A program made the position numbers and the translations under genes. 33,324 nt of DNA. Source: Candidatus Heimdallarchaeota archaeon (GTDB lineage: Archaea > Asgardarchaeota > Heimdallarchaeia > Heimdallarchaeales > Heimdallarchaeaceae). The notes beneath the pieces are model-generated. The model was given only the letters and a program-made list of their open reading frames with translations, made no database searches and was not told the DNA's origin. How positions within the stretch are numbered: position 1 is the stretch's first letter; every line of letters starts with the position of its first letter. The stretch lies in contig JAUWJS010000010.1 of assembly GCA_030607575.1 (NCBI GenBank), positions 1 to 33,324 of the forward strand, given 5' to 3'. This document shows, piece by piece, positions 7,733 to 16,443 of the stretch.

Positions 7733-9370
7733 ATGCTTAAGGTTAAAGATTTAACAGTAAAATATCCAACACAAAAAAAATATGCTCTTAAATCAGTAAA
7801 CTTTGAAGCACAAATAGGAGAATTCATTGTTGTAGCAGGTGCTAGTGGAAGTGGGAAAAGTACATTAGCTCAAGTCTTAATGACACTAATTCCTAATTTT
7901 ACACAAGCAGAAATTTCTGGTGATGTTTCATTCAATAATCTTTCATTTAACGAATTTACTAGAGAAAATCTAGTCAATACTTTAGGTTATGTACCTCAAT
8001 ATCCTAGTGACTTTACTACTTCATTACTTGTTGAAGAGGAAATTGTTTTTTTGTTAGAAAACCTTGCAGTAGATTCAGAAGAGATTTTATCTTCACTTAA
8101 TCAAGTATTGGAAGAATTAGGTATTAGTAAATTAAAGAGAAGACTAATCCCTGAATTAAGTTCTGGAGAATTGCAGAGAGTATTTTTAGCATCAGCTTTA
8201 GCTTTTACACCACCTATCATTATTCTGGATGAACCTATTGCTAGGATTGATCCTAAAACAGAGGTAAAACTTGTTGAACTGCTAAGAAATTTAGCTGATA
8301 AAGGTCATTTAGTAATAGCCTTTGAACACCGTCTCGATTATATTGCAACAAAAGCTAATAGGCTAATTATCTTGAAAAATGGGGAGATAGTTAGTGATGA
8401 GCACCCATCTAAAACTATAGAGATGTTAGAAGAGATTGATCCACCAGAACTGTCTCTGATAGATTCCGAAAATAGAGACAAGATACTTTCTCTTGAAGAT
8501 CAAATTGATTCGAAAAGAATAATATCAAGAATTAAGAAAGCAAATACTTCAGAGCTATTCAAGTTAGAAAACAAGAAACCAAGTGATACTGCCATTTCTT
8601 TGAATCATGTTAATTTTAGATATAACAATAAAAGTAACTGGATATTGAAAGATGTAAATCTTCAATTTAAGAAGGGAGAATCTATAGGATTGATGGGGAT
8701 AAATGGTTGCGGAAAATCTACATTATTGAAAGTTATTTTAGGAGTTGAAAAAGTAAAGGAAGGTGAAGTTTGGAGTAAAGGAAGAAGAATTAAGAATGTT
8801 AGAAAGGGAAAGAAAGATTCTATATATGTTCCTGAAAACGCGAAACTATTCCTAATTGGACCTACACCAGTACAAGATCTAGAAAGACAGCTTAGAAATG
8901 AAGAAGAAGTAGTGGAAATCTATAGCAAATTCAAAATGCAAAAGCTGATGAAAAGAAAGCTCTATCATTTGAGTGAAGGAGAAAGAAGACTTTTTGCTTT
9001 GATAAACTCATTTCATTTTCAAGAGGATTTTATTTTGTTGGATGAACCTACAATTGCTTTGGATAAAAAAGGTCGAACAATTCTACTTGAATTAGTTAAG
9101 ACAGCAACAGATAATGGAAACACAGTTATTCTTGCATCCAATGATCCCAGAATTGTAACTTCTTTGGATAGATTAATTGTTATTGAAAAGGGAAATATTT
9201 GTCTAGATGGACCTCCTCGAGAAGTTCTTTATAACTTAGAGAAACATACAAATTTGATACCTAATCAAACTGTAAGATTCATTCAAAAGCTCGAAAAAGA
9301 AACAGGTCTATCTCTTCCTAGAATTCTTAATCCTAAAGAATTCAACGTTTTACTTAAGGAGGCTGAATAG
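7733..9370 (+). CDS. ECF transporter energy-coupling ATPase, two fused ABC domains (EcfA-type)
   Basis: 545 aa; Walker A GASGSGKST and GINGCGKST; signatures LSSGELQR and LSEGERRL; Walker B IIILDEP and FILLDEP. Confidence 0.93.
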   Translation: MLKVKDLTVKYPTQKKYALKSVNFEAQIGEFIVVAGASGSGKSTLAQVLMTLIPNFTQAEISGDVSFNNLSFNEFTRENLVNTLGYVPQYPSDFTTSLLVEEEIVFLLENLAVDSEEILSSLNQVLEELGISKLKRRLIPELSSGELQRVFLASALAFTPPIIILDEPIARIDPKTEVKLVELLRNLADKGHLVIAFEHRLDYIATKANRLIILKNGEIVSDEHPSKTIEMLEEIDPPELSLIDSENRDKILSLEDQIDSKRIISRIKKANTSELFKLENKKPSDTAISLNHVNFRYNNKSNWILKDVNLQFKKGESIGLMGINGCGKSTLLKVILGVEKVKEGEVWSKGRRIKNVRKGKKDSIYVPENAKLFLIGPTPVQDLERQLRNEEEVVEIYSKFKMQKLMKRKLYHLSEGERRLFALINSFHFQEDFILLDEPTIALDKKGRTILLELVKTATDNGNTVILASNDPRIVTSLDRLIVIEKGNICLDGPPREVLYNLEKHTNLIPNQTVRFIQKLEKETGLSLPRILNPKEFNVLLKEAE

Positions 9371-10096
9371 ATGTCCTTTATGTTAAAGAGAATTTATGAT
9401 GGTTTTTTGTATAAACCAGATAAACTACAAATTCACCCATTATTTGGAATTAGTATTGTATTCGTTCAATTTGGATTTTTAGTTCTTAACAAAAACTGGG
9501 TGTTAGCACTATTGTTAACATTCATCATTTTTGAAAATGTTATTTTTAAAAATATAAGAGGATCCTTGAGTATTTTGTGGGCTCTTTTACCAATTATAAT
9601 ACCTCTAGGAGGGTTAACTTATATCTTTGGAGGGTGGCTTCTCGTGTATCGTGTCTTAATGCGTTTACTTGTTGGAGGATTAGGTTTTTCCTTTTTCTTT
9701 TCTATTGTTAATCCTTCAGACTTGACAAGAAGTCTTGAAAAATTAAAAATCCCAACCAAAATTGCATTGATTCCATCTCTAGCTTTAATGATGATTCCAA
9801 GGATAGCTAAAGATGCTGAAGACACTTTTACCACTCTAAAAATTAGGGGTGAAATCAAAGGTATTTTTTTGAGATGGTTACCAAGAGTATTAGCAATCTT
9901 TATTGCTTCAGTAATCTATAGATCAGAATTCCTAGCACAGTCTTTATACTTCAAAGGTTTAGGGATACAGAAAAGAACACATTACAGGAAAATTCCTTTC
10001 AGGTGGGTTGACCTTTTTAGATTATTTATTTGGAGTAGCTTTATAGTTTGTTTTATTTTGTTCGATAGATATGATTTATTCTATTTCTTCGTTTAG
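9371..10096 (+). CDS. ECF transporter transmembrane coupling subunit EcfT
   Basis: 241 aa; PSDLTRSLEKLKIP, ALMMIPRI, SLYFKGLG coupling motifs; follows ATPase directly. Confidence 0.85.
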   Translation: MSFMLKRIYDGFLYKPDKLQIHPLFGISIVFVQFGFLVLNKNWVLALLLTFIIFENVIFKNIRGSLSILWALLPIIIPLGGLTYIFGGWLLVYRVLMRLLVGGLGFSFFFSIVNPSDLTRSLEKLKIPTKIALIPSLALMMIPRIAKDAEDTFTTLKIRGEIKGIFLRWLPRVLAIFIASVIYRSEFLAQSLYFKGLGIQKRTHYRKIPFRWVDLFRLFIWSSFIVCFILFDRYDLFYFFV

Positions 10097-10179
10097 AAAA
10101 ACTTGAAATAATCGGGAGCATTAACTCATTTAGTAAGAAATTTAAATCTAACAAAATTAAAAAAATAAGAAAAGAGAAT

Positions 10180-12912
10180 TTAGCTCTCTTGTTTGCTAAA
10201 CTCAACGATAGTTTTCTTTCGCTCAACTACATTATCATAAAAATTTTCGTGTTTCTTTATAAATATTTTAATTGCTTTATCATATGCTGAAATAGCGAAA
10301 TTACAGTTATCTTCTTTGTTTTCTTCATACGATAGCACATTATATACGTCACCTAAAATTGTTGTAGATACTGCGTATTCAAAAGGAAATTGTGCTTGGT
10401 TTCTTATTGTTAATGAATCATTTAGAACCAGTAATGCTTGTTTACAGTTGAATAACTTCTCTTGGGTTTCAGCTAGCAATCTATAAGCTACTCCAATATT
10501 GCTGTAAATCATCGCTCTTTCTATAGGCATCTGATCTATAGATCCAGTCCTAAGAGAGGCGTTATAAGATTCTATTGCAAATGTAGAATAAAACTCGTTT
10601 GCTTCTATTCCAGATAGTGTCTGATAAGCAATCCCTTGATTTACTAAAGTTATTGCATGTTCAAAAGGAAAGCTTGCTAAATCGCGTCCTTTAATTGCTT
10701 CTTTGTATGAGAATATTGCGAATTTACTATTTACTTCTTTTTCTTCTAGTTCAGCTAATGTTTGATAAGCTAAGCCAAGGTTATGATTTACCTGGCTATA
10801 TTCGAAAACAAACAAATCAGCTGAAAACACCTTTAAAGCCTCCTTATATGAAACAATTGCAAGTTTATAATTTTCAATTCTATTCTCAATTTCTGCAAGA
10901 CTTGAATAGAAGTTACCTAAATCATTTTGTGTTTTAGCAAACAGAAGTGGTGAGTTCTTTAACGTATATTTCTTTAGAGCTGCAGTATATGATCTAATTG
11001 CTAATTTGATGAATTTAGTTCTCCATTCAGCTAGAGAAAAATCTCCGATGAATGATTGAATATTCCAAAACTGAGAAGAATACAAACTATCTATGTTTCC
11101 TAAGAAATATGCTGCATTACCTATTTTCACTATTTCATCAGGAACGTTTTTGAATAAAGTAATCAACTTCTTGAAATTCGCTGGAATATTTGGTGCAAGG
11201 TTAGCTCCAAAACCTAGAGCTTCACGTAGATAAGTTTCTTCAACAGGTAATTCATAATTTGCCATTGCAAGCAATTTATCATTGTTTAAAGCACCTAACC
11301 ATTCTTTCCATAAATATCTTCCTCCTAGGAAAGATTCAGTTTTATATGCTGCTTTGATGTTCCATTCTTTTGGAACTTTCTCTATTTCAGCTTCAGAACT
11401 TGAATCTATCATTTCTTTGAGTAGAGCTTCCTCAGCTGAATAATTATCATAGTTTGTTTCAATAACAGTATCACCAATTTTTTGAATCAAGACCCCTCTT
11501 TTCTTCATTGCGTGTGCAGCAACAAGCTGGTAGTGACCACCATAAACAGCGAAATCTAAAATTTGATGGATTCTCTCATCTGCTGTGTGAAAAATATTTC
11601 GAACAGTTCTAACTGAAGTGTTTCGAGCATAAGCGATATCTATGAATGTAAGGTTGATTTCTTCCTTCAAATGCCAAACATACCACTGATTATCATTGAG
11701 AATAAGCGGGTAGGGATTTTCTAAACGCATATAACCATATTTCAGTAAGAAACGATAAGCTTGACCAAATTGAACTATATCTCCACCCATTATAAGATTA
11801 TCAATTGAGATAGGATCTTTCTCATCGAGCAATTCAATTTTGTTGAATTGGGTTCTTGGATTAATGGTAATTTTTAGCAAGGGTTTTTTCTCTTTCTCTT
11901 CCCAAAAATCTATTAGTTTTGCAGAATCAGTCTTATCAGCTAGAAACTCTTTAATGTGTTGAAAATTCTTTATTTCGAAAATTTCAACATCACCTGGTAT
12001 TGGAAGTAGATCTCGTTTGATTTTATCTCCTTCTTCCTTTATAGTATCACCTAATGTAGCTGATGCTAAGTTACGTGCATCATCTGGAACCTTTTCTAAA
12101 TGCGATTGAGAATCTTTCAGTGCTGTTCTAACTTGCTTTACAGACATTTGCGGTCTTTGCACTTGTTCTAAAACAGGTTTAAGACTAGCTTTTGCATCGC
12201 GAATTGTGGTTTTAAGATCCTTCTTAGATAAAGAATGACGTTTTTCTTCTGCAGATAACTTTGTTAACCCCTTCTTAGTATCAAGGATCTCTGTTTGTAA
12301 ATCTTGTTTTGATAGAACATGCTTTATTTGATCATCCGCTACAGGTCTTAAACTTGAAATAACATTTTTAATTGCTAGTTCTAAGTCTTGTTTTGATATC
12401 GAGTGCTTCTTATCACTATCGGAAACTGGACTAAAACTATTAAGGGCATCTTGAATTGCTGTTTCAAGGTCTTTCTTCAAAACACGTTTCTTATCAGTCT
12501 CTTCTGGAATCTCTGTTAAGCTGGCTTTTGCATCTTTAATCTCTGATTTCAAATCCTTTTTTATTAGAGCATGGCTCTTGTCTTCAGAAGAAACTGGAAT
12601 TAAATTATCTATAACATCATGAATTGCTGATTCAAGATCTTCCTTTAGAACTCGCTTATTACTTTGAACTTGATCTGATAAAGGCTTGAGTTTACCAATT
12701 GCATCCTTTATCGCTATTTCAAGATCCTCTTTTGTTGTTTCTTCTTTTTCTATTTTCTCAACTTTTTTCAATTTGGATTTTAATTCATCTCCTGATTTTT
12801 CCAGAAGCAAAGCTGTTGGAGACTTAGCTTTCTTATCACTAGATTTTTTAGAGCGTTTAGTTTTTTTCTTGGACATACAATTCACCTGTTTTTTTAAAGT
12901 GCCTTTATTCAA
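10180..12912 (-). CDS. Large protein: N-terminal 28-aa repeats, HTH-like middle, C-terminal TPR-like repeats
   Basis: 910 aa; K-rich N terminus, about 8 tandem units like RVLKKDLETAIQDALNSFSPVSDSDKKH, then TPR-like units (NLGLAYQTLAELEEKEVNSKFAIFSYKEAIK, NQGIAYQTL..., NIGVAYRLL...). Confidence 0.75.
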   Translation of the reverse strand: MNKGTLKKQVNCMSKKKTKRSKKSSDKKAKSPTALLLEKSGDELKSKLKKVEKIEKEETTKEDLEIAIKDAIGKLKPLSDQVQSNKRVLKEDLESAIHDVIDNLIPVSSEDKSHALIKKDLKSEIKDAKASLTEIPEETDKKRVLKKDLETAIQDALNSFSPVSDSDKKHSISKQDLELAIKNVISSLRPVADDQIKHVLSKQDLQTEILDTKKGLTKLSAEEKRHSLSKKDLKTTIRDAKASLKPVLEQVQRPQMSVKQVRTALKDSQSHLEKVPDDARNLASATLGDTIKEEGDKIKRDLLPIPGDVEIFEIKNFQHIKEFLADKTDSAKLIDFWEEKEKKPLLKITINPRTQFNKIELLDEKDPISIDNLIMGGDIVQFGQAYRFLLKYGYMRLENPYPLILNDNQWYVWHLKEEINLTFIDIAYARNTSVRTVRNIFHTADERIHQILDFAVYGGHYQLVAAHAMKKRGVLIQKIGDTVIETNYDNYSAEEALLKEMIDSSSEAEIEKVPKEWNIKAAYKTESFLGGRYLWKEWLGALNNDKLLAMANYELPVEETYLREALGFGANLAPNIPANFKKLITLFKNVPDEIVKIGNAAYFLGNIDSLYSSQFWNIQSFIGDFSLAEWRTKFIKLAIRSYTAALKKYTLKNSPLLFAKTQNDLGNFYSSLAEIENRIENYKLAIVSYKEALKVFSADLFVFEYSQVNHNLGLAYQTLAELEEKEVNSKFAIFSYKEAIKGRDLASFPFEHAITLVNQGIAYQTLSGIEANEFYSTFAIESYNASLRTGSIDQMPIERAMIYSNIGVAYRLLAETQEKLFNCKQALLVLNDSLTIRNQAQFPFEYAVSTTILGDVYNVLSYEENKEDNCNFAISAYDKAIKIFIKKHENFYDNVVERKKTIVEFSKQES
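12070..12738 (-). repeat. ~84-bp coding repeat array (28-aa units, ~8 copies)
   Basis: Units RVLKEDLESAIHDVIDNLIPVSSEDKSH / ALIKKDLKSEIKDAKASLTEIPEETDKK / RVLKKDLETAIQDALNSFSPVSDSDKKH / SISKQDLELAIKNVISSLRPVADDQIKH / VLSKQDLQTEILDTKKGLTKLSAEEKRH / SLSKKDLKTTIRDAKASLKPV... read directly. Confidence 0.85.
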
Positions 12913-12971
12913 AGTTTTAATCTTCTAATTTTATTTATAATAATAATTGTTAATATAATTCTGAAAGAAAA

Positions 12972-12995
12972 GTGAAAAAACATGGAAAAATATGG
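12972..12995 (-). promoter_or_regulatory. 24-bp conserved upstream motif, copy 1
   Basis: Gene-strand CCATATTTTTCCATGTTTTTTCAC; 59 bp separate it from the start of the 910-aa gene. Confidence 0.8.
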
Positions 12996-13039
12996 CAAAA
13001 ACAACAATATCAGATTAGAATCTATGAGATTGAACATTT

Positions 13040-13978
13040 TTAGATCTTATACTCTTGAATTTCCTTATAGTTGCCATCCGATATCTTGAAAGTTTGTGTA
13101 ATAAAATCTACCAATTCTTCTCTAGAATCAGATTCTCTTTTCTCAAGATGGTTAAATATGATTTCAATCAGTCTTTGTGCTTCTATCTGAGAATCATCAG
13201 GTTCTGTAATTAGAGAAATGACGATTTCCCCCCTTTCTTGAAAAACAATTTGTCCATAATTTGAGACAATACTGGCAACTCTTTCCTCTCTTAGAGTATT
13301 ATTCTTATCATCATATACTTTAGCCAGCAAATCTAAAACAGAGATAAGATTGCTAGTTACATCAGAGAAATCCAAGAATAATTTGATGTTACCAAAAATG
13401 GATGATATTATCAACCCTTTAGGAGAGACTGTTTGTTCTTTAATATATTCCTGTATTTTTCTAGTAAACCATTCCATTGCGTTATCAACATTCATTGATG
13501 TCTTAACGCTAATTTCAAAAATCTGAAAGCTTATTTTTGGAAAATTACTGAGTTTTTGTAAATCTAGTACTTCAATAATCTCATCAAGCTCCATAGAATT
13601 CAAATCAGCTTTATTTGCAAGGAAAGCAAAAGCAATTCTACGATCTATTTCTAGATTATTAATAAGATACCAAAACCATTCTTTACCCTCCTCAGTTCGT
13701 TTTCTATTAGAAGCATCAAAAATAAAGAGAATCCCATAACTATTTGCAGCATAATTTAACCAAAATTGCCGCCTTAAAACCTTATGACCACCCACATCGA
13801 ATAGTTTCAGAAGAGTATCTCCAGCTCTAAATATTTCAAAGTTTACTCCAATTGTTGGAGAAGTATTGTCAACCCATTTCCCTTTAACCAATCTTAACGC
13901 TAAACTTGTTTTACCTGCTTGATCTAATCCTAGTAAAGTAACGGGAACTCCCTTCTTATCGAAATTTAAACTTGTCAT
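13040..13978 (-). CDS. Arf/Sar1-like small GTPase with C-terminal longin-like extension (DVGGH type)
   Basis: 312 aa; G1 GLDQAGKTS, switch I SPTIGV, G3 DVGGH, G4 NKAD, G5 SVKT, plus ~120-aa extension. Confidence 0.88.
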   Translation of the reverse strand: MTSLNFDKKGVPVTLLGLDQAGKTSLALRLVKGKWVDNTSPTIGVNFEIFRAGDTLLKLFDVGGHKVLRRQFWLNYAANSYGILFIFDASNRKRTEEGKEWFWYLINNLEIDRRIAFAFLANKADLNSMELDEIIEVLDLQKLSNFPKISFQIFEISVKTSMNVDNAMEWFTRKIQEYIKEQTVSPKGLIISSIFGNIKLFLDFSDVTSNLISVLDLLAKVYDDKNNTLREERVASIVSNYGQIVFQERGEIVISLITEPDDSQIEAQRLIEIIFNHLEKRESDSREELVDFITQTFKISDGNYKEIQEYKI

Positions 13979-14025
13979 TTTTTCACCTTTTTCATTTTTT
14001 TAACTTTTTTTTATTTCATTAATCC

Positions 14026-15342
14026 TTATTCAACAAACACAATTTCTCTAAATTGTGCGAGTTCTTCTTTATTCATTCGATTTGGAAACTCAAATTTATT
14101 AATCAAATCCTTAAAACCTTTCTCTATTTTTTTATTTGGGAGTAGGAATTCTATCTTTCTGTCTGGCAGAATCACAGCTATAAGGTAATATTGTCTTCCT
14201 TTCATACGATGATCAAGTGGAATATCATCTTTTCCAAAGAATGCATAAATGATTGTTATATAATTATCCAATTTAGGTGCTGGAATAGGACCGAATACAC
14301 CAACTGGTTGCTTATTTCCTTGGGCAATACCTGTATAGCACATAGTAGAAAAATATTCGGGAGCGATTGGAATACTCCTTAAATCCTCCCGAACTAACTC
14401 ACCTCCAAAAGAAGCAAAACGGAAAAGAGCAACACCAATATTATCTTCATTAGCTATTGATATTCTGAGATTTTTAATTTCTGCTTCTTTCTTAAGATGG
14501 TAACTAGCATCATTTAAAGTAATAATGAAGTTCTTTCTATCACCTTCAGTTACTTGTGTAATGGTTACATGACATGGAAATTCAGATCCATCTTTCCTTC
14601 GGATTTGATAGATTAATCCATCCATTACGTTGCCTTCAAGTATAATAAATGAGAAATCTGGAAAAATGTTGTTGATAAGTGTTGAAGATGCATGTAATTC
14701 TTGTAAACTATATCCAATCATCATTTCAAACATCTGATTAGCAAAAAGAAACGTACCTTTTGAATCAATTGAAGCTATTCCTGAGGAGATACTCTGAAGG
14801 ATTTTTGTTGATTCTTTAGATTCGAGATTCCTCATCTTCTGATGATTTGCATTCTTCAAACTAATATGGATTACTGGTAGAATTTCTAGAACTTCATTTA
14901 TAATTTGTTGTGCTTCGAAAGGAGGTTGAATAAGAGGAATTTCTAATATGAATTCTAAAGAATTCCTTAAGACATACGGGCAATATATTGTTGGTATGTT
15001 TTTTCTTAATGATATTGATCTTTTTCTAAAGACTGGCTTAGTAATTGAATAAATTCTAGAAATGAGTTTTTCATTTAAAATTGCAATAGTTTCAGGTTTT
15101 TCAGAACTTCTATTATAAGCAATAATTCTATCTTCTATTTTATCAACAACATAAAAAGAACAATTTTCACAATTATAAATATCAAACAAAAAATTGAATA
15201 CTCCTTTTACTACATCTGAAATGGAAGAAACTTCTGTTAAAGTGTGAAAGAAACTTAAGAATGATCTAGTTTTGTTGTTAGGGCATTGTAGATTTTCTCG
15301 TTTGTGTTTGGTAATAGGAGCTGAGTTCATCAAAGCGATCAC
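14026..15342 (-). CDS. GAF-like + PAS sensor protein with uncharacterised C-terminal domain
   Basis: 438 aa; PAS core ISSGIASIDSKGTFLFANQMFEMMIGYSLQEL...RRKDGSEFPCHVTITQV; GAF-like N terminus; no kinase domain. Confidence 0.7.
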   Translation of the reverse strand: MIALMNSAPITKHKRENLQCPNNKTRSFLSFFHTLTEVSSISDVVKGVFNFLFDIYNCENCSFYVVDKIEDRIIAYNRSSEKPETIAILNEKLISRIYSITKPVFRKRSISLRKNIPTIYCPYVLRNSLEFILEIPLIQPPFEAQQIINEVLEILPVIHISLKNANHQKMRNLESKESTKILQSISSGIASIDSKGTFLFANQMFEMMIGYSLQELHASSTLINNIFPDFSFIILEGNVMDGLIYQIRRKDGSEFPCHVTITQVTEGDRKNFIITLNDASYHLKKEAEIKNLRISIANEDNIGVALFRFASFGGELVREDLRSIPIAPEYFSTMCYTGIAQGNKQPVGVFGPIPAPKLDNYITIIYAFFGKDDIPLDHRMKGRQYYLIAVILPDRKIEFLLPNKKIEKGFKDLINKFEFPNRMNKEELAQFREIVFVE

Positions 15343-15362
15343 ACTTTACATTCGTATTCGAT

Positions 15363-16262
15363 TTAGAATTCCCATTTAACTGAGTCAATTAGATTCTTTA
15401 TTGTATCCTTATCTATTTTTAATTCTCGTTTCATTCGGGACAGAACTTCGAAAAACAAAGTCAATCCAGTTTCTCTAGCTATGCTCTGTTCATCATCCTG
15501 ATCAGCATATAAGATTGCATAGTAATCCCCCTTCTTTAACATATGAACCACATAGTTGTCAATGTTTATAGATGGTAAGGAATCGATCATTTTCAGAGAA
15601 TGGGCTCGGAATACTTGTTTTACATCTTGAATTTCAGTTTTCTGTTCATTTTCGATGAATATCTCGTCAAATATAGGTTCAAGTCTGTCATCCAGGATTT
15701 CAAAAGAATAGACATTCACAGAAGGTTTAGCTTCCATTCTTCTCCTGATAGATTGAGATAACCATGTCCAGCATTCCTTGATATTTTTTCCAGATACACT
15801 TGATGTTTCAAAGATTCGAAAACTTTTCAGCGGTGATTCACTGAATTTTGTAAGGTCAAGATTTTCCACTATTTCTTCAAGACTGAGTGAGTCTTCTAAA
15901 TCAGATTTGTTTGCAAAGAAAGCGAAGTTCGCGTCTTTAGGTATCCATTCTTCTACTTTCCACAACCACTCTTTCACTAGTTTCATTCTATTTTTATCAG
16001 TTCTGTCAAATACAAATATACATCCTTGGCAAGAAGAAACGAAATTTTCCCAGAAAGTAGACCTGAAGGCTTGTTGTCCCCCTAAATCTACTATATCAAA
16101 ACGGTAATCCTCTTCTTTGATAATAGAAAGGTCATAGCCGACAGTTGGTTTGAAATCATCTTTAAATTCTCCTGTTTTTAATCGATGAATGAAAGTTGTT
16201 TTCCCAGCTTTTTCTAATCCAGTGATTGCAATCAATGGATGAATTTTCTTTTTAATGCTCAT
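15363..16262 (-). CDS. Arf-like small GTPase with C-terminal longin-like extension (DLGGQ type)
   Basis: 299 aa; G1 GLEKAGKTT, switch I KPTVGY, G3 DLGGQ, G4 NKSD, plus ~120-aa extension. Confidence 0.88.
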   Translation of the reverse strand: MSIKKKIHPLIAITGLEKAGKTTFIHRLKTGEFKDDFKPTVGYDLSIIKEEDYRFDIVDLGGQQAFRSTFWENFVSSCQGCIFVFDRTDKNRMKLVKEWLWKVEEWIPKDANFAFFANKSDLEDSLSLEEIVENLDLTKFSESPLKSFRIFETSSVSGKNIKECWTWLSQSIRRRMEAKPSVNVYSFEILDDRLEPIFDEIFIENEQKTEIQDVKQVFRAHSLKMIDSLPSINIDNYVVHMLKKGDYYAILYADQDDEQSIARETGLTLFFEVLSRMKRELKIDKDTIKNLIDSVKWEF

Positions 16263-16315
16263 ACATATCCCAGTTAATTTACTGTAAAATATATTAATTC
16301 TATATTGAAAGAAAA

Positions 16316-16339
16316 GTGAAAAAACATGGAAAAATAGGG
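16316..16339 (-). promoter_or_regulatory. 24-bp conserved upstream motif, copy 2
   Basis: Gene-strand CCCTATTTTTCCATGTTTTTTCAC, 53 bp from the start of the 299-aa GTPase, in the divergent intergenic region; followed by CTTTTCTTTCAATATAG. Confidence 0.8.
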
Positions 16340-16443
16340 AAAAGACTTTTTTATCATAAAAACTATTGTTATATTTAGTGCATTGTTATTAGATAAGAGG
16401 TTCAAACCTTATTGTTTCAAAGGCACTGAAGAAGGGGATTATC

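Noticed and set aside
7525-7827. 100-aa minus-strand ORF across the S component/ATPase junction
   Set aside because: Antisense to two well-supported genes with no family resemblance.
10695-10937. 80-aa plus-strand ORF
   Set aside because: Antisense to the TPR region; no family.
12070-12738. 84-bp periodicity considered as a DNA-level tandem repeat or CRISPR
   Set aside because: Conservation is at protein level with diverged nucleotides and no spacers; coding repeat.
13979-14025. T-rich TTTTTCACCTTTTTTCATTTTTTT upstream of the 312-aa GTPase as a fifth copy of the 24-bp motif
   Set aside because: On the wrong strand relative to the gene and lacks the CCATATTTTTCCATG core; likely low-complexity/RBS sequence.
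15778-16107. 109-aa plus-strand ORF
   Set aside because: Antisense to the GTPase at 15363-16262; shadow ORF.
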